Below, one piece after another: positions 25,968-34,094 of a stretch of 64,000 bases of DNA. The stretch's first letter is position 1; each line of letters opens with the position of its first letter. The notes under the pieces were generated by a model. The model saw only the letters and a program-made list of their open reading frames with translations. It searched no databases and had not been told where the DNA came from. Made by a program: the position numbers and the translations under genes. This DNA is from Symbioplanes lichenis (GTDB taxonomy: Bacteria; Actinomycetota; Actinomycetes; Mycobacteriales; Micromonosporaceae): contig NZ_JAUZQD010000009.1 of assembly GCF_030709675.1 (NCBI RefSeq), forward strand, positions 186,001 to 250,000, read 5' to 3'.

Positions 25968-27367
25968 GGGCCCGGCTGGCCTGGACCACGGCCGCCACCA
26001 CCGCCGTCGCCGCGTTGTCGTTCCTGGTCCCGCTGGGCTGGGAGCTGCGCTCGGACCATCGCGAGCAGGCCCTGGCGGCCGCCGCCGAGAGCAGCGCCCG
26101 GGTCGCCGGGGCGGTCACGGCCGGCGCTTCCAAGAAGGGTCTCGAGGCCGCGGTCAAGTCCGCCCCGAACGCGGTGCTGCACTACAACGGCGCCACCACG
26201 AACAGCCGGGTCAGCCCGACGGATCTCGCCGCGGCCTCCGCCCGGACGAAGGAGCAGGAGGTCGACGGCGGGCTGGTCCGGCTCGAGCCGGTCACCGCGG
26301 GCGGCAAGACGTCCGTGGTGGAGGTCTTCGTCAGCGACGCCGAGCTCGCGGAGGGGACGGCCCGCGACTGGTGGATCCTGCTCGGCATCATGGCGGGGCT
26401 CGTGCTCGGCGCCGTGATCGTGGTCGACCGGCTCGCGCGGGGCGCCGTGGTGTCCGTACGCAATCTGGTGCAGGCGGCGATGGCAGTCGGCGGCGGTGAT
26501 CTCGGGGTGCGGATCCAGCCCTCGGGGCCGCGCGAGCTGGCCGAGGCCGGCTACGCGTTCAACCGCATGGCCGACCGGCTCGTCACCTCGCGCACCAGCG
26601 AGCGGGAGCTGGTGGCCGACCTGTCGCACCGGCTGCGCACGCCGCTGACCGTGCTGCGGCTCGACGCCGAGGCGCTCGACCCGGACGACACGCAGATCAT
26701 CGACCTGTCGGCGGCCGAGGTCGACCGGCGGCGCGGGATCCGGCGCATCCGGCAGGCGATCGTCACCCTCGAGGGCGAGGTCGACCAGCTCATCAACACC
26801 ACGCGCGCCGCGGTGGCGGCCCAGGTGGCCGAGGCGCCCGAGGAGGGGCTGTGCGACGCCGCCGAGGTCGTCCGCGATCGCATGGTCTTCTGGTCCGCGC
26901 TGGCCGGCGACCAGAACCGCAAGCACCGGGTGGTCGGGGCTCAGCTGCGGATTCCCGTACCGGTGGCGCGGGCCGAGCTGGCCGCGGCGCTGGACGCCGT
27001 CCTGGGCAACGTCTTCCGCTACACGCCGCAGGGCACCGCGTTCGAGGTCGCCCTCACCCGGCGTGACGGCTGGGTGGCGTTACGGGTCGACGACGCCGGG
27101 CCGGGCATCCCCGATCCGGAGAAGGCGCTGCAGCGCGGCCAGAGCGACCAGGGCTCGACCGGCCTGGGCCTGGACATCGCCCGGCGCGCGGCGCAGGACG
27201 CGGGCGGCTCGGTCAGCCTGGCCCGGGCGCAGCTCGGCGGGGCCAGCGTGGTGATGCTGCTCGCCGACGCCGAGGCCCCGCCGAAACAGGCGAACCGGTT
27301 CGGCCTGGTGGGCCGGCTCGCGCGCGAGCGTGACCAGGCCCGCCGCAAGAAGACGGACGGATCGTGA
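25823..27367 (+). CDS. Sensor histidine kinase paired with the OmpR regulator
   Basis: Order of domains: membrane helix (about 52-72), an exported sensor of about 110 residues, second helix (about 180-205), HAMP, H box DLSHRLRTPLTVLRLD, N box GNVFRYTPQG, G boxes DDAGPGIPD and STGLGLDIA. The first in-frame ATG (25823) overlaps the regulator by 145 bases and gives a 50-residue non-homologous leader. The natural start may be near 25964, where a CTG overlaps the regulator stop as CTGA just before RARLAW. The C-terminus is basic. The stimulus is unknown. Confidence 0.88.
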   Translation: MATAVSRRGPDDRRASVLAPSETGRIRSEAALPAHRAGGRIPVGGAGLRARLAWTTAATTAVAALSFLVPLGWELRSDHREQALAAAAESSARVAGAVTAGASKKGLEAAVKSAPNAVLHYNGATTNSRVSPTDLAAASARTKEQEVDGGLVRLEPVTAGGKTSVVEVFVSDAELAEGTARDWWILLGIMAGLVLGAVIVVDRLARGAVVSVRNLVQAAMAVGGGDLGVRIQPSGPRELAEAGYAFNRMADRLVTSRTSERELVADLSHRLRTPLTVLRLDAEALDPDDTQIIDLSAAEVDRRRGIRRIRQAIVTLEGEVDQLINTTRAAVAAQVAEAPEEGLCDAAEVVRDRMVFWSALAGDQNRKHRVVGAQLRIPVPVARAELAAALDAVLGNVFRYTPQGTAFEVALTRRDGWVALRVDDAGPGIPDPEKALQRGQSDQGSTGLGLDIARRAAQDAGGSVSLARAQLGGASVVMLLADAEAPPKQANRFGLVGRLARERDQARRKKTDGS

Positions 27368-27471
27368 GACATGGCCGGGAATTACCCCATCAGCGCATGC
27401 CTTGCTTAGATCTGGATTAAAGGCGTTCCCCTGACGCGGGCGGGCTGGCACTCTCGGACCCGATCCCATCC

Positions 27472-27571
27472 GGCTTCGCGGCCCGATGTCCCGCAGCAGT
27501 CCCCACGCCCTGGGTCCGCGAAGCCCCCGCGCGGTGGGAGGTGGTCACCCCATAGCCCCCTCCCACCGCGC
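27472..27571 (+). other. Two consecutive stable hairpins in the leader of the secreted protein gene
   Basis: The first stem pairs GGCTTCGCGG (27472-27481) with CCGCGAAGCC (27516-27525), extended by CCC/GGG past one bulge. The second pairs GCGCGGTGGGAGG (27529-27541) with CCTCCCACCGCGC (27559-27571), 13 perfect pairs. The TTG start (27594) with GAGGAG follows 11 bases later. It may be a structured 5' leader or, for the second hairpin, a terminator of the upstream kinase gene. No known riboswitch consensus was recognised. Confidence 0.5.
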
Positions 27572-27593
27572 ACCCGCTGCACGAGGAGATGGT

Positions 27594-29630
27594 TTGTCCG
27601 CCCACCGACGGCTCGCGCTTCGTGGGGAAGCATCCAAGGGACGCCCGCACCGCTGGCTGCCCCTGGCTCTGGGCATCGCTGTGCTCGGTGTCGGCGGCGT
27701 CGTCGGCCCCGGGATGGTGACCGGCACCCTGCGCGGCGGCAGCAGCGGCGACACGACGGAGACGGCCACGGGGCTGCCCGCCGACAACCGCGGCAACGGC
27801 ATGGTGTTCGCCGGGCTGCGGGCGCCGGCGGCGGACTCGCTGTGCTCGGGCACGTACGTGCTGGACACCGAGACCTGCACCACCGGGCCGGACACCGCCC
27901 CCGCGGGCCTGGCCGTCGGTGCCGACGTGGCGCCCGTCACGGCCAAGGCGGCCGAGCCGCGGACCCCCGAGCGCGAGGCGGCCGTGGTGCCCGCCGACGC
28001 CGAGGTCATCCGGGACGAGGGCGGCGTCGCGCTGTCGGCCACCGCGCCGGGGCTGATCCCCGACTTCGCGCCCGGCGACGCCGACTTCGTGATGGGGCCG
28101 CACGACGTGGCCTGCGCCGGCGACGGCCGGACGGGCAAGCGCCTGCAGACCCTCTACCTGCACGAGTACGGGACCCCGAGCCGCTTCACCGACTATCTCG
28201 GCTCGATCCGCACGTGGACGGCCGGCGTCGACCAGATCTTCGACGCCAGCGCGGCCGAGACGGGCGGCTCCCGGCACATCCGGTACGTGACCACGCCGAG
28301 CTGCCAGGTGGACGTGGCCGAGGTCCAGCTGCCCGCCGGCGCCCTCGCCTCGTTCCCGGCCACGATCGCCGCGCTGCAGACGCTGGGCTACAACCGGACC
28401 GACCGCAAATATCTGATGTTCGCCGACGCCAACGTCTACTGCGGCATCGCGTCCTACGTGCCGGACAACCGGCGGGGCTCGGGCAACCGCAACAACGGCG
28501 GCCCCTCCTACGGGCGGGTGGACGCCGGCTGCTGGAGCTCCGCGATCGCCGCCACCGAGACCACCCGCATGCTCGGCGCGGTGCTCCAGGGCTCCCCGAA
28601 CGCCACGGGCGCCGGGCGCTGCACCGACGACTTCGACCTGCTCTGCGGCCCCGACCGCTCCGGCGCGAAGGTCCGCTCGGTGTGCCCGCCCAGTCACGAG
28701 CTGCTCCTCGACTGCGGCCACGACGACTACTTCAGCACCGACCCGGAGCCGAAGAGCTGGCTCGACCTGAACTGGAACGTCGCCCTGAGCGAGTTCCTGC
28801 TGCGCGGCGACGGCGGCGACGACGTGCCGGACGCCCCCAACGCGCCCGCTGCCGCCTCCGCGTCGCCCTCGGTGCCCGCCGGCATCAGCGGGGGCATCGC
28901 GGACGGCGGCGGCGACGGCGTGGCGCCCTCGGGCAGCTCACCGGTGGCCGCTCCGGCCGGTGCGGTGCAGGCTGTCCTGGAGGTACGCGACCAGGACACC
29001 ACCTCCGTGCAGCTGCTCTGGAGCGCCGCGGCGCCCACCGCCAAGTACGAGGTGGAGGTCGACGGGGTCAAGGTCGCCACCACGTCGTCCACCCGCGCGC
29101 GGCTGGTCGGCCTGCGGCCCGGCAGCAAGTACACCGTCGTGGTCCGCAGTCCCGGCACGAAGTACGCGGCCAAGGGCGTCGCCCGGTCGGCGCCCGCGGC
29201 CCGCCCGGCGGCGAACGCGTGGTTCGTCCTGAAGAACTCGCTGACCGGCGGGTCCGCGGATCTTTACGCGGCCCGCGACGCGGACGGCACCCCGATCACC
29301 CTGGGCGACGCGGACGGCGACGCCCAGGAGCAGTGGCAGCTGGTCCCGGCCGGGACGGACACGTTCTCGCTCCGGTCCCAGGCGTCCGGCAAGTGCGTCG
29401 TGCCACTCGGCGGCAACCCGGTGGCCGGAGCGCCCCTCGTGCAGGGCGACTGCGGCCGCGACGACGGCCGGTGGCGGCTCTTCGCCACCCCGTACGGCTT
29501 CAGCCTGCGGACGGACGTCGGTGGCCTGGCCGCCGGCGTCGGCTCGCAGCGCTACGGCTGGGCGCGGCTGCTCGTCCTGCAGCAGCCGGACCAGGCCCGG
29601 CACCAGAGTTGGACCGCGGTGCCCGGCTGA
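27594..29630 (+). CDS. Secreted metalloprotease-like protein without zinc ligands, with FnIII and trefoil domains
   Basis: The TTG at 27594 has GAGGAG 5 bases upstream and gives 678 residues. A basic N-terminus and membrane segment (about 21-44) direct export. The large first domain (about 170-405) follows a family of actinobacterial secreted proteins (TPSRFTDYLGSIRTW, DRKYLMFADANVYCG, GRVDAGCWSS, HDDYF). In that family I expect AHExxHxLGAVQ and GHCTD. Here these read ATETTRMLGAVL (TETTR 321-325) and GRCTD (R342), so all three His ligands are lost. An FnIII module (about 460-535) and a ricin-like trefoil (about 540-678) follow. It probably binds rather than cuts. A small membrane protein gene lies 48 bases downstream. 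Confidence 0.8.
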   Translation: MSAHRRLALRGEASKGRPHRWLPLALGIAVLGVGGVVGPGMVTGTLRGGSSGDTTETATGLPADNRGNGMVFAGLRAPAADSLCSGTYVLDTETCTTGPDTAPAGLAVGADVAPVTAKAAEPRTPEREAAVVPADAEVIRDEGGVALSATAPGLIPDFAPGDADFVMGPHDVACAGDGRTGKRLQTLYLHEYGTPSRFTDYLGSIRTWTAGVDQIFDASAAETGGSRHIRYVTTPSCQVDVAEVQLPAGALASFPATIAALQTLGYNRTDRKYLMFADANVYCGIASYVPDNRRGSGNRNNGGPSYGRVDAGCWSSAIAATETTRMLGAVLQGSPNATGAGRCTDDFDLLCGPDRSGAKVRSVCPPSHELLLDCGHDDYFSTDPEPKSWLDLNWNVALSEFLLRGDGGDDVPDAPNAPAAASASPSVPAGISGGIADGGGDGVAPSGSSPVAAPAGAVQAVLEVRDQDTTSVQLLWSAAAPTAKYEVEVDGVKVATTSSTRARLVGLRPGSKYTVVVRSPGTKYAAKGVARSAPAARPAANAWFVLKNSLTGGSADLYAARDADGTPITLGDADGDAQEQWQLVPAGTDTFSLRSQASGKCVVPLGGNPVAGAPLVQGDCGRDDGRWRLFATPYGFSLRTDVGGLAAGVGSQRYGWARLLVLQQPDQARHQSWTAVPG

Positions 29631-29678
29631 GGCCGGGCCCGTCTACCGGCGGCGGATCCGCCGCCCGGAGGAGAAGAC

Positions 29679-29837
29679 ATGTTGGACACGGATGTACGCC
29701 CCGAGCTCGAGACGGACGAGGACGACCGCGGCGGCTTCAACCGGCGCCGCCTGATCCGGGTGGTGGCGGTGCTGACCCTCGGCATCCTCGCCGTCCTCGC
29801 CGTCTGGCAGGACCCGGTGCACGCGGGTCTTTTCTAA
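29679..29837 (+). CDS. 52-residue single-pass membrane protein
   Basis: The ATG at 29679 follows GGAGGAG closely and encodes 52 residues: an acidic N-terminus (MLDTDVRPELETDEDDRG), a basic RRR boundary, one membrane helix (about 25-43) and a short outside tail ending AGLF. The charge order predicts N-in topology. It lies 48 bases after the secreted protease-like gene and is probably in the same transcript. Its TAA overlaps the TAG of the convergent add gene. Function is unknown. Confidence 0.72.
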   Translation: MLDTDVRPELETDEDDRGGFNRRRLIRVVAVLTLGILAVLAVWQDPVHAGLF

Positions 29838-30853
29838 CTTCCCGCCGTGTAGTCGTCGATGGCGGTCAGCAGCTGCTCCTTGCCCGCGTGGTCGAGGAAG
29901 GAGGCGCTGACCGCCGCCTTGGCGAGCCCGGCGACGCCGGCCGCGTCCAGGTCGAGCAGGCGGGCCGCGACCGCGTACTCGCCCTCCAGGGTCGTCCCGA
30001 ACATCGGCGGGTCGTCGGAGTTGATCGTCACCGGCACGCCCGCCTCGACGAAGAGCGGCAGCGGGTGGTCCTCCAGCGCCGCGACCGCGCGGGTGCGCAG
30101 GTTGGACGTCGGGCAGACCTCGAGCGCGATCTGATGCTCGGCCAGATAGGCCAGCAGCTGCGGGTCGCGCGCGGCGGACGTGCCGTGGCCGATGCGCTCG
30201 GCGCCGAGCTCGCGCAGCGCGTCCCAGATCGTCTCGGGGCCGGTCGTCTCGCCCGCGTGCGGGACGCTGTGCAGCCCGGCGGCGCGGGCCTGGTCGAAGT
30301 ACGGCTTGAACTGCGGCCGCGGCACCCCGATCTCCGGCCCGCCGAGCCCGAAGCTGACCAGCCCGTCCGCCTTCTCCTCCAGCGCGATGCGCAGCGTCTC
30401 CTCGGCGGCGGCCAGCCCCGCCTCGCCCGGGATGTCGAAGCACCAGCGCAGCTCGATGCCGAAGTCGCGGGCGGCCGAGGTGCGCGCGTCCTCGATGGCG
30501 GCGACGAAGGCGGGCGCCGCGATGCCGCGCTTGACGCTGGAGTAGGGCGTGACGGTCAGCTCCGCGTACCGGACCTGCTGGCGGGCCAGCTCGCGCGCGA
30601 CCTCGTACGTGAGGGTGCGCACGTCCTCGTCGTCGCGGATCAGGTCGACGACGCTCAGGTAGACCTCGATGAAGTGCGCGAAGTCCCGGAACGCGAAGTA
30701 GTCGGCCAGCGCCGCCGGGTCCGCGGGCACGGGCGAGGTGCCCTCGTGCCGGGCCGCCAGCTCGGCGACGATCCGGGGCGACGCCGAGCCGACGTGGTGC
30801 ACGTGCAGCTCCGCCTTCGGCAGGCCGGCGATGAAGCTGGTCAGGTCGGTCAC
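29834..30853 (-). CDS. add: Adenosine deaminase family protein
   Basis: Adenosine deaminase converts adenosine to inosine using zinc. Ligands H17/H19 are in ELHVHH, the HAGE motif is in SVPHAGETTGP, then IGHGTSA, and SDDPPMFGT carries the catalytic Asp pair. The GTG at 30853 overlaps the upstream methyltransferase stop as GTGA. The length is 339 residues. The HVHHVGS opening differs from the usual HLEG, so related deaminase substrates are possible. Confidence 0.9.
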   Translation of the reverse strand: MTDLTSFIAGLPKAELHVHHVGSASPRIVAELAARHEGTSPVPADPAALADYFAFRDFAHFIEVYLSVVDLIRDDEDVRTLTYEVARELARQQVRYAELTVTPYSSVKRGIAAPAFVAAIEDARTSAARDFGIELRWCFDIPGEAGLAAAEETLRIALEEKADGLVSFGLGGPEIGVPRPQFKPYFDQARAAGLHSVPHAGETTGPETIWDALRELGAERIGHGTSAARDPQLLAYLAEHQIALEVCPTSNLRTRAVAALEDHPLPLFVEAGVPVTINSDDPPMFGTTLEGEYAVAARLLDLDAAGVAGLAKAAVSASFLDHAGKEQLLTAIDDYTAGS

Positions 30854-31602
30854 GTCACTCTCCCTTTGTGCGCTACCACGAAGATGCGGCGGAACGGGAA
30901 GGCCACATGTCCGCTCCGGGCAGGGTAGACCTCGGCCAGGCGCGCACCGAGGGAGGTACGGAAGGCGCGCCACCGCGTGTCGTCCAGGGCCGCCTTGACC
31001 GGGCGCAGGGCGGTGCCCTCCATCCAGGTCAGGACCGGATGGTCGGGGCCGGTGGCGGGGAGCAGGTGGAGGTACGTGGTCTCCCACGCGTCAACCGTGG
31101 CGGTCGGCAGGAGCCGGGCCGCATAGCCCGCCGCGTCGTCGACCGGTGCGTCCCTGATCCCCCGGATGTCGTACTCCTTGCTGTGGGCCAGCTCCCGCAG
31201 CGCCCGGTGCGAGGGGGCGTCGAAGTTGCCCGGCACCTGCATCGCGAACCAGGCATCGTCGGGGAGCGCACCCATCCAGGTGCTGATCAGCTCCTGGTGC
31301 CCGGGCACCCACTGCAACGCCGCGTTCGTCACGACGACATCGGTCTCGTCGTCCGGCCGCCAGGTCGCGATGTCCTGCTGCTTCGCGTCGATCCTCGCCT
31401 TCGCGATCATCTCGGCGGACGAGTCGATGCCCTTGACGCGGGCGGCCGGCCAGCGATCGGCCAGGGTGGCGGTCAGCTCACCGTCGCCACACCCCAGATC
31501 CATGACGGTACGCGGCTCTCGCGCACCGATCCGGGCGACGAGATCGGCGAAGGGGCGCGAGCGCTCGCCGGCGTAGCGGCGGTAGACGGCGGGATCCCAC
31601 AT
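30850..31602 (-). CDS. tam: Trans-aconitate 2-methyltransferase-like SAM enzyme
   Basis: The 250-residue class I methyltransferase has motif I VMDLGCGDGELT and the Tam-family features MWDPAVYRRYAGERSRPF at the N-terminus, NAALQWVPGH and a TTYLHLLP segment. It methylates trans-aconitate in characterised relatives; the substrate here is inferred. The ATG at 31602 follows AGGAGG. It is coupled to add by a 4-base overlap and divergent from the aldo/keto reductase. Confidence 0.87.
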   Translation of the reverse strand: MWDPAVYRRYAGERSRPFADLVARIGAREPRTVMDLGCGDGELTATLADRWPAARVKGIDSSAEMIAKARIDAKQQDIATWRPDDETDVVVTNAALQWVPGHQELISTWMGALPDDAWFAMQVPGNFDAPSHRALRELAHSKEYDIRGIRDAPVDDAAGYAARLLPTATVDAWETTYLHLLPATGPDHPVLTWMEGTALRPVKAALDDTRWRAFRTSLGARLAEVYPARSGHVAFPFRRIFVVAHKGRVT

Positions 31603-31622
31603 GGCGCCTCCTGTTATCAAAC

Positions 31623-31632
31623 CGTACGTACG
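31623..31632. promoter_or_regulatory. Palindrome CGTACGTACG in the tam/reductase divergent gap
   Basis: A perfect 10-base palindrome sits in the 71-base gap between starts at 31602 (minus) and 31674 (plus), in an AT-richer patch. It could be an operator, but it is short and no regulator is adjacent. Confidence 0.25.
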
Positions 31633-31673
31633 TCTTGTTTGCACCGTACCATCGGGCGGTTACTGTTCACGGT

Positions 31674-32651
31674 GTGGAAAAGCGCAGCTTCGGCCGGTTG
31701 GGCCGCGACGTCGGAGTGATCGGTCTGGGCGCCTGGCAGCTCGGCGCCGACTGGGGAGAGGTCACCGAGGAGGACGCCCACGCGACCCTCGCCGCGGCCG
31801 TGGACGCGGGGGTCACGTTCATCGACACCGCCGACGTCTACGGCGACGGGCGCAGCGAGCAGGTGATCGGCAGCTTCCGCAAGGAGCGCCCCGGCCTGAC
31901 CATCGCGACCAAGATGGGCCGCCGCCTGCCCCAGGAGCCGGAGAACTACACGCTCGGCAACTTCCGGGCGTGGACCGACCGCTCCCGCGCCAACCTCGGC
32001 GTCGAGACGCTCGACCTGGTCCAGCTGCACTGCCCGCCCACCCCCGTCTTCTCCAGCGACGAGGTCTACGACGCGCTCGACACCCTCGTCGAGGAGAAGC
32101 GCATCGCCGCGTACGGGGTCAGCGTCGAGAAGGTCGACGAGGCGCTCGCCGCGATCGCCCGCCCGGGCACCGCGAGCGTGCAGATCATCCTCAACGCCCT
32201 GCGCCTCAAGCCCCTCGAGCGCGTCCTCCCGGCGGCCGCCGAGGCCGGGGTCGGCATCATCGCCCGCGTCCCGCTCGCCTCCGGCCTGCTGTCCGGCCGC
32301 TACGACGAGCACACCACCTTCGCGGCCGACGACCACCGCACCTACAACCGCCACGGCGAGTCCTTCGACGTCGGCGAGACCTTCTCCGGCGTCGACTTCA
32401 CCACCGGCCTCGAAGCCGTACGCCGCCTGCGCCCCGCCGTCCCCGACGGCTTCACGATGACCCAGTTCGCCCTCCGCTGGATCCTCGACCACCCCGCCGT
32501 CACCGTCGTCATCCCGGGCGCCCGCAACGCCGGCCAGGCCCGCGCCAACGCCGCGACGGCCGCCCTGACCCCGCTCCCGGCCGAGGCCCACGAGACGGTC
32601 CAGGCGGTCTACGACGAGCTGATCCGCCCCCAGGTCCATGACCGCTGGTGA
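31674..32651 (+). CDS. Aldo/keto reductase
   Basis: An NADPH-dependent oxidoreductase of the AKR TIM-barrel family, 325 residues from GTG 31674. The catalytic tetrad is visible as D51 and Y56 (FIDTADVYG), K81 (IATKMG) and H120 (LVQLHCPP). The NADP-binding end motif VIPGARNAGQARAN is present. Carbonyl reduction is expected; the substrate is unknown. It overlaps the next gene by 14 bases. Confidence 0.92.
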   Translation: MEKRSFGRLGRDVGVIGLGAWQLGADWGEVTEEDAHATLAAAVDAGVTFIDTADVYGDGRSEQVIGSFRKERPGLTIATKMGRRLPQEPENYTLGNFRAWTDRSRANLGVETLDLVQLHCPPTPVFSSDEVYDALDTLVEEKRIAAYGVSVEKVDEALAAIARPGTASVQIILNALRLKPLERVLPAAAEAGVGIIARVPLASGLLSGRYDEHTTFAADDHRTYNRHGESFDVGETFSGVDFTTGLEAVRRLRPAVPDGFTMTQFALRWILDHPAVTVVIPGARNAGQARANAATAALTPLPAEAHETVQAVYDELIRPQVHDRW

Positions 32652-33537
32652 CCGTCGCCCGGGCCCCCAGCCCGGCGACAACCACCCCACCCCCGGCCCC
32701 GCCCCTCGCGGCGGCCCGGGCGCTCCCGGCGTGCCCGGCGGCTTCCCCCACGCGGGCGGCCCCGGCGCGGGCGTTCCGGGTGCGGGCATTCCGGGTGCGG
32801 GCGCTCGCGGAGCGGGCAATCCTGGCGCGGGCGGCCCCGGCGGTCCTCGCATCACCGGCTGGCAGCCTGCGAACGGCCAGGGGCAGCCCGCCGCGGGCCG
32901 GCCGCAGCCGTTCGGCGGGCGACCCGGCGCGGGCGAGCCCCAGCCCTTCGGCGCGCGACCCGGCACAGGTGAGCCTCAGCCCTTCGGCGGGCGACCCGGC
33001 GCAGGTGAGCCTCAGCCCTTCGGCGCGCGACCCGGCGCGGGCGAGCCGCAACTGTCGCGGCCGGTTCCGAGCCAGCCCGAGCCGAACGCCGCGGACACCA
33101 TCGTCACGACCGGCCCCCTCGTGAGCAGCCGGCCCACCGGTTCGCCCGGGGCGGCGGGCGACGCGGACGCGACCAGCGCCTACCCGGAGGTCTCCCGCCC
33201 GGTGTCCCCCGAGTCCGGCCCGAGACCGTCCGCTTCCGCCGGCCCGATCTCCGGCTCGCCCGGCGCCACGCCGGCGGGGGACGGGTCCGGTGGCGCGGAG
33301 GTGCCGCTCAAGGGCTGGAGCTGGCTCACCGCCGGCATGCTCGCCCTGGTCGCCGGCGTTCTCTGGACCGCGCAGGGCCTGGACGTCATCGAGGACAGCC
33401 TCCTCAGCGGCCAGTCCGCCCTCATCTTCGCCGGCCCGGTCGTCGCCGTCGCCGGCCTCGCCCTGATCGTCACCGGCGTCCGGGTCCGCGCCCGCTTCAA
33501 GCGCGAGCTCACCGCCGCGGACCCCGCCACCGCCTGA
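32638..33537 (+). CDS. Pro/Gly-rich repeat protein with C-terminal membrane domain
   Basis: The 299-residue protein has a disordered N-terminal 215 residues made of PGAGxPGAG runs and four 12-residue repeats PFG(G/A)RPG(A/T)GEPQ (about 91-138). The C-terminal part has two hydrophobic helices (about 230-247 and 262-283) and a basic tail. It looks like the actinobacterial membrane proteins with extended cytoplasmic Pro-rich arms. The ATG lies within the reductase gene end, so expression is coupled. Function is unknown. Confidence 0.8.
   Translation: MTAGDRRPGPQPGDNHPTPGPAPRGGPGAPGVPGGFPHAGGPGAGVPGAGIPGAGARGAGNPGAGGPGGPRITGWQPANGQGQPAAGRPQPFGGRPGAGEPQPFGARPGTGEPQPFGGRPGAGEPQPFGARPGAGEPQLSRPVPSQPEPNAADTIVTTGPLVSSRPTGSPGAAGDADATSAYPEVSRPVSPESGPRPSASAGPISGSPGATPAGDGSGGAEVPLKGWSWLTAGMLALVAGVLWTAQGLDVIEDSLLSGQSALIFAGPVVAVAGLALIVTGVRVRARFKRELTAADPATA
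32908..33051 (+). repeat. Four 36-base tandem repeats inside the Pro/Gly-rich gene
   Basis: Four contiguous 36-base units encode 12-residue repeats. Differences are mostly GGG/GCG and GCG/ACA swaps and synonymous changes (CCG/CCC, CCC/CCT). The number is likely to vary between strains by slippage. Confidence 0.85.
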
Positions 33538-33565
33538 CCCACCCACCGCCTGACCGACCCACTGC

Positions 33566-33601
33566 CCGGCCCGGCTCCGCCCATCCGCGGAGCCGGGCCG
33601 G
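33566..33601 (+). terminator. Terminator after the Pro/Gly-rich gene
   Basis: The 15-base perfect arms CCGGCCCGGCTCCGC (33566-33580) and GCGGAGCCGGGCCGG (33587-33601) enclose a 6-base loop, 28 bases after the stop at 33537. Confidence 0.8.
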
Positions 33602-33991
33602 CGGCACGGCATGCGCGCGGTCTCTCGCTCGGCCCTCGCATGATCCGGCGGCTACGGCGGCAGGGTCGCCACGCCCGCCGTCGACTATCCGACTATGCGT
33701 CACCGGGCGGAGCAAGAGCCGACGATGCGTCACCGGGCGGAGCAAGAGCCGGGCGGCCATTACGCACTGTGCCGACAAAGAGTCCGTGCCGCCGGAAGGC
33801 GGAAGCCGAGTCGCGACCGCAAACCCGCAGTCCCCGGCGCCCGCGGCAAAGGGTCACCCATCGAGCGGCGCCACGAAACTGCCCCGCGAACGTGCACTTT
33901 CGGTCATCGGCAAGAAATGCAGCCTGCACTTTCGTGCACCGGGCGAAGCGACTCACCCGACGAGTCATCGGAAGCCTGACCGGGAAATGCG
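33602..33991. other. Intergenic region without a supported gene, with direct repeats
   Basis: No frame here shows a plausible start, ribosome site and protein-like composition. It is less GC-rich than its neighbours. It contains two 30-base-spaced copies of a 27-base repeat (33695 and 33725) and two copies of TGCACTTTCG (33893 and 33925). I see no recognised RNA family. Confidence 0.5.
33695..33751. repeat. Two direct copies of a 27-base repeat, period 30
   Basis: The unit begins ATGCGTCACCGGGCGG and ends AGCAAGAGCCG. Copy 1 is 33695-33721 and copy 2 is 33725-33751, identical over 27 bases. There are only two copies, so it is not a CRISPR array. Confidence 0.85.
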
Positions 33992-34032
33992 GAACCCCGC
34001 TCCCCCGGCAGGCGACCGGGACAACGGGGTTC
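33992..34032 (-). terminator. Hairpin downstream of the cold-shock gene
   Basis: GAACCCCG (33992-33999) pairs with CGGGGTTC (34025-34032). It is 62 bases beyond the cold-shock stop and a plausible end of that transcript. Confidence 0.45.
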
Positions 34033-34094
34033 ATCGCTGGAGCCGGTCTCCGCCAGGCGACCGGCTGCCGGCGTCGCCGCCGACGGGGTTGGTC

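Noticed and set aside
27370-27593. c-di-AMP (ydaO) riboswitch before the secreted protein gene
   Set aside because: The conserved ends I know from actinobacterial ydaO leaders are not present, although the leader is structured.
27842-30928. A 1028-codon plus-strand frame crossing the secreted protein gene and add
   Set aside because: The product is Arg/Gly/Pro-rich without motifs and crosses two well-supported genes in other frames.
32908-33051. Tandem repeats as a possible CRISPR array
   Set aside because: The units are contiguous, in frame and encode a regular peptide repeat; there are no spacers.
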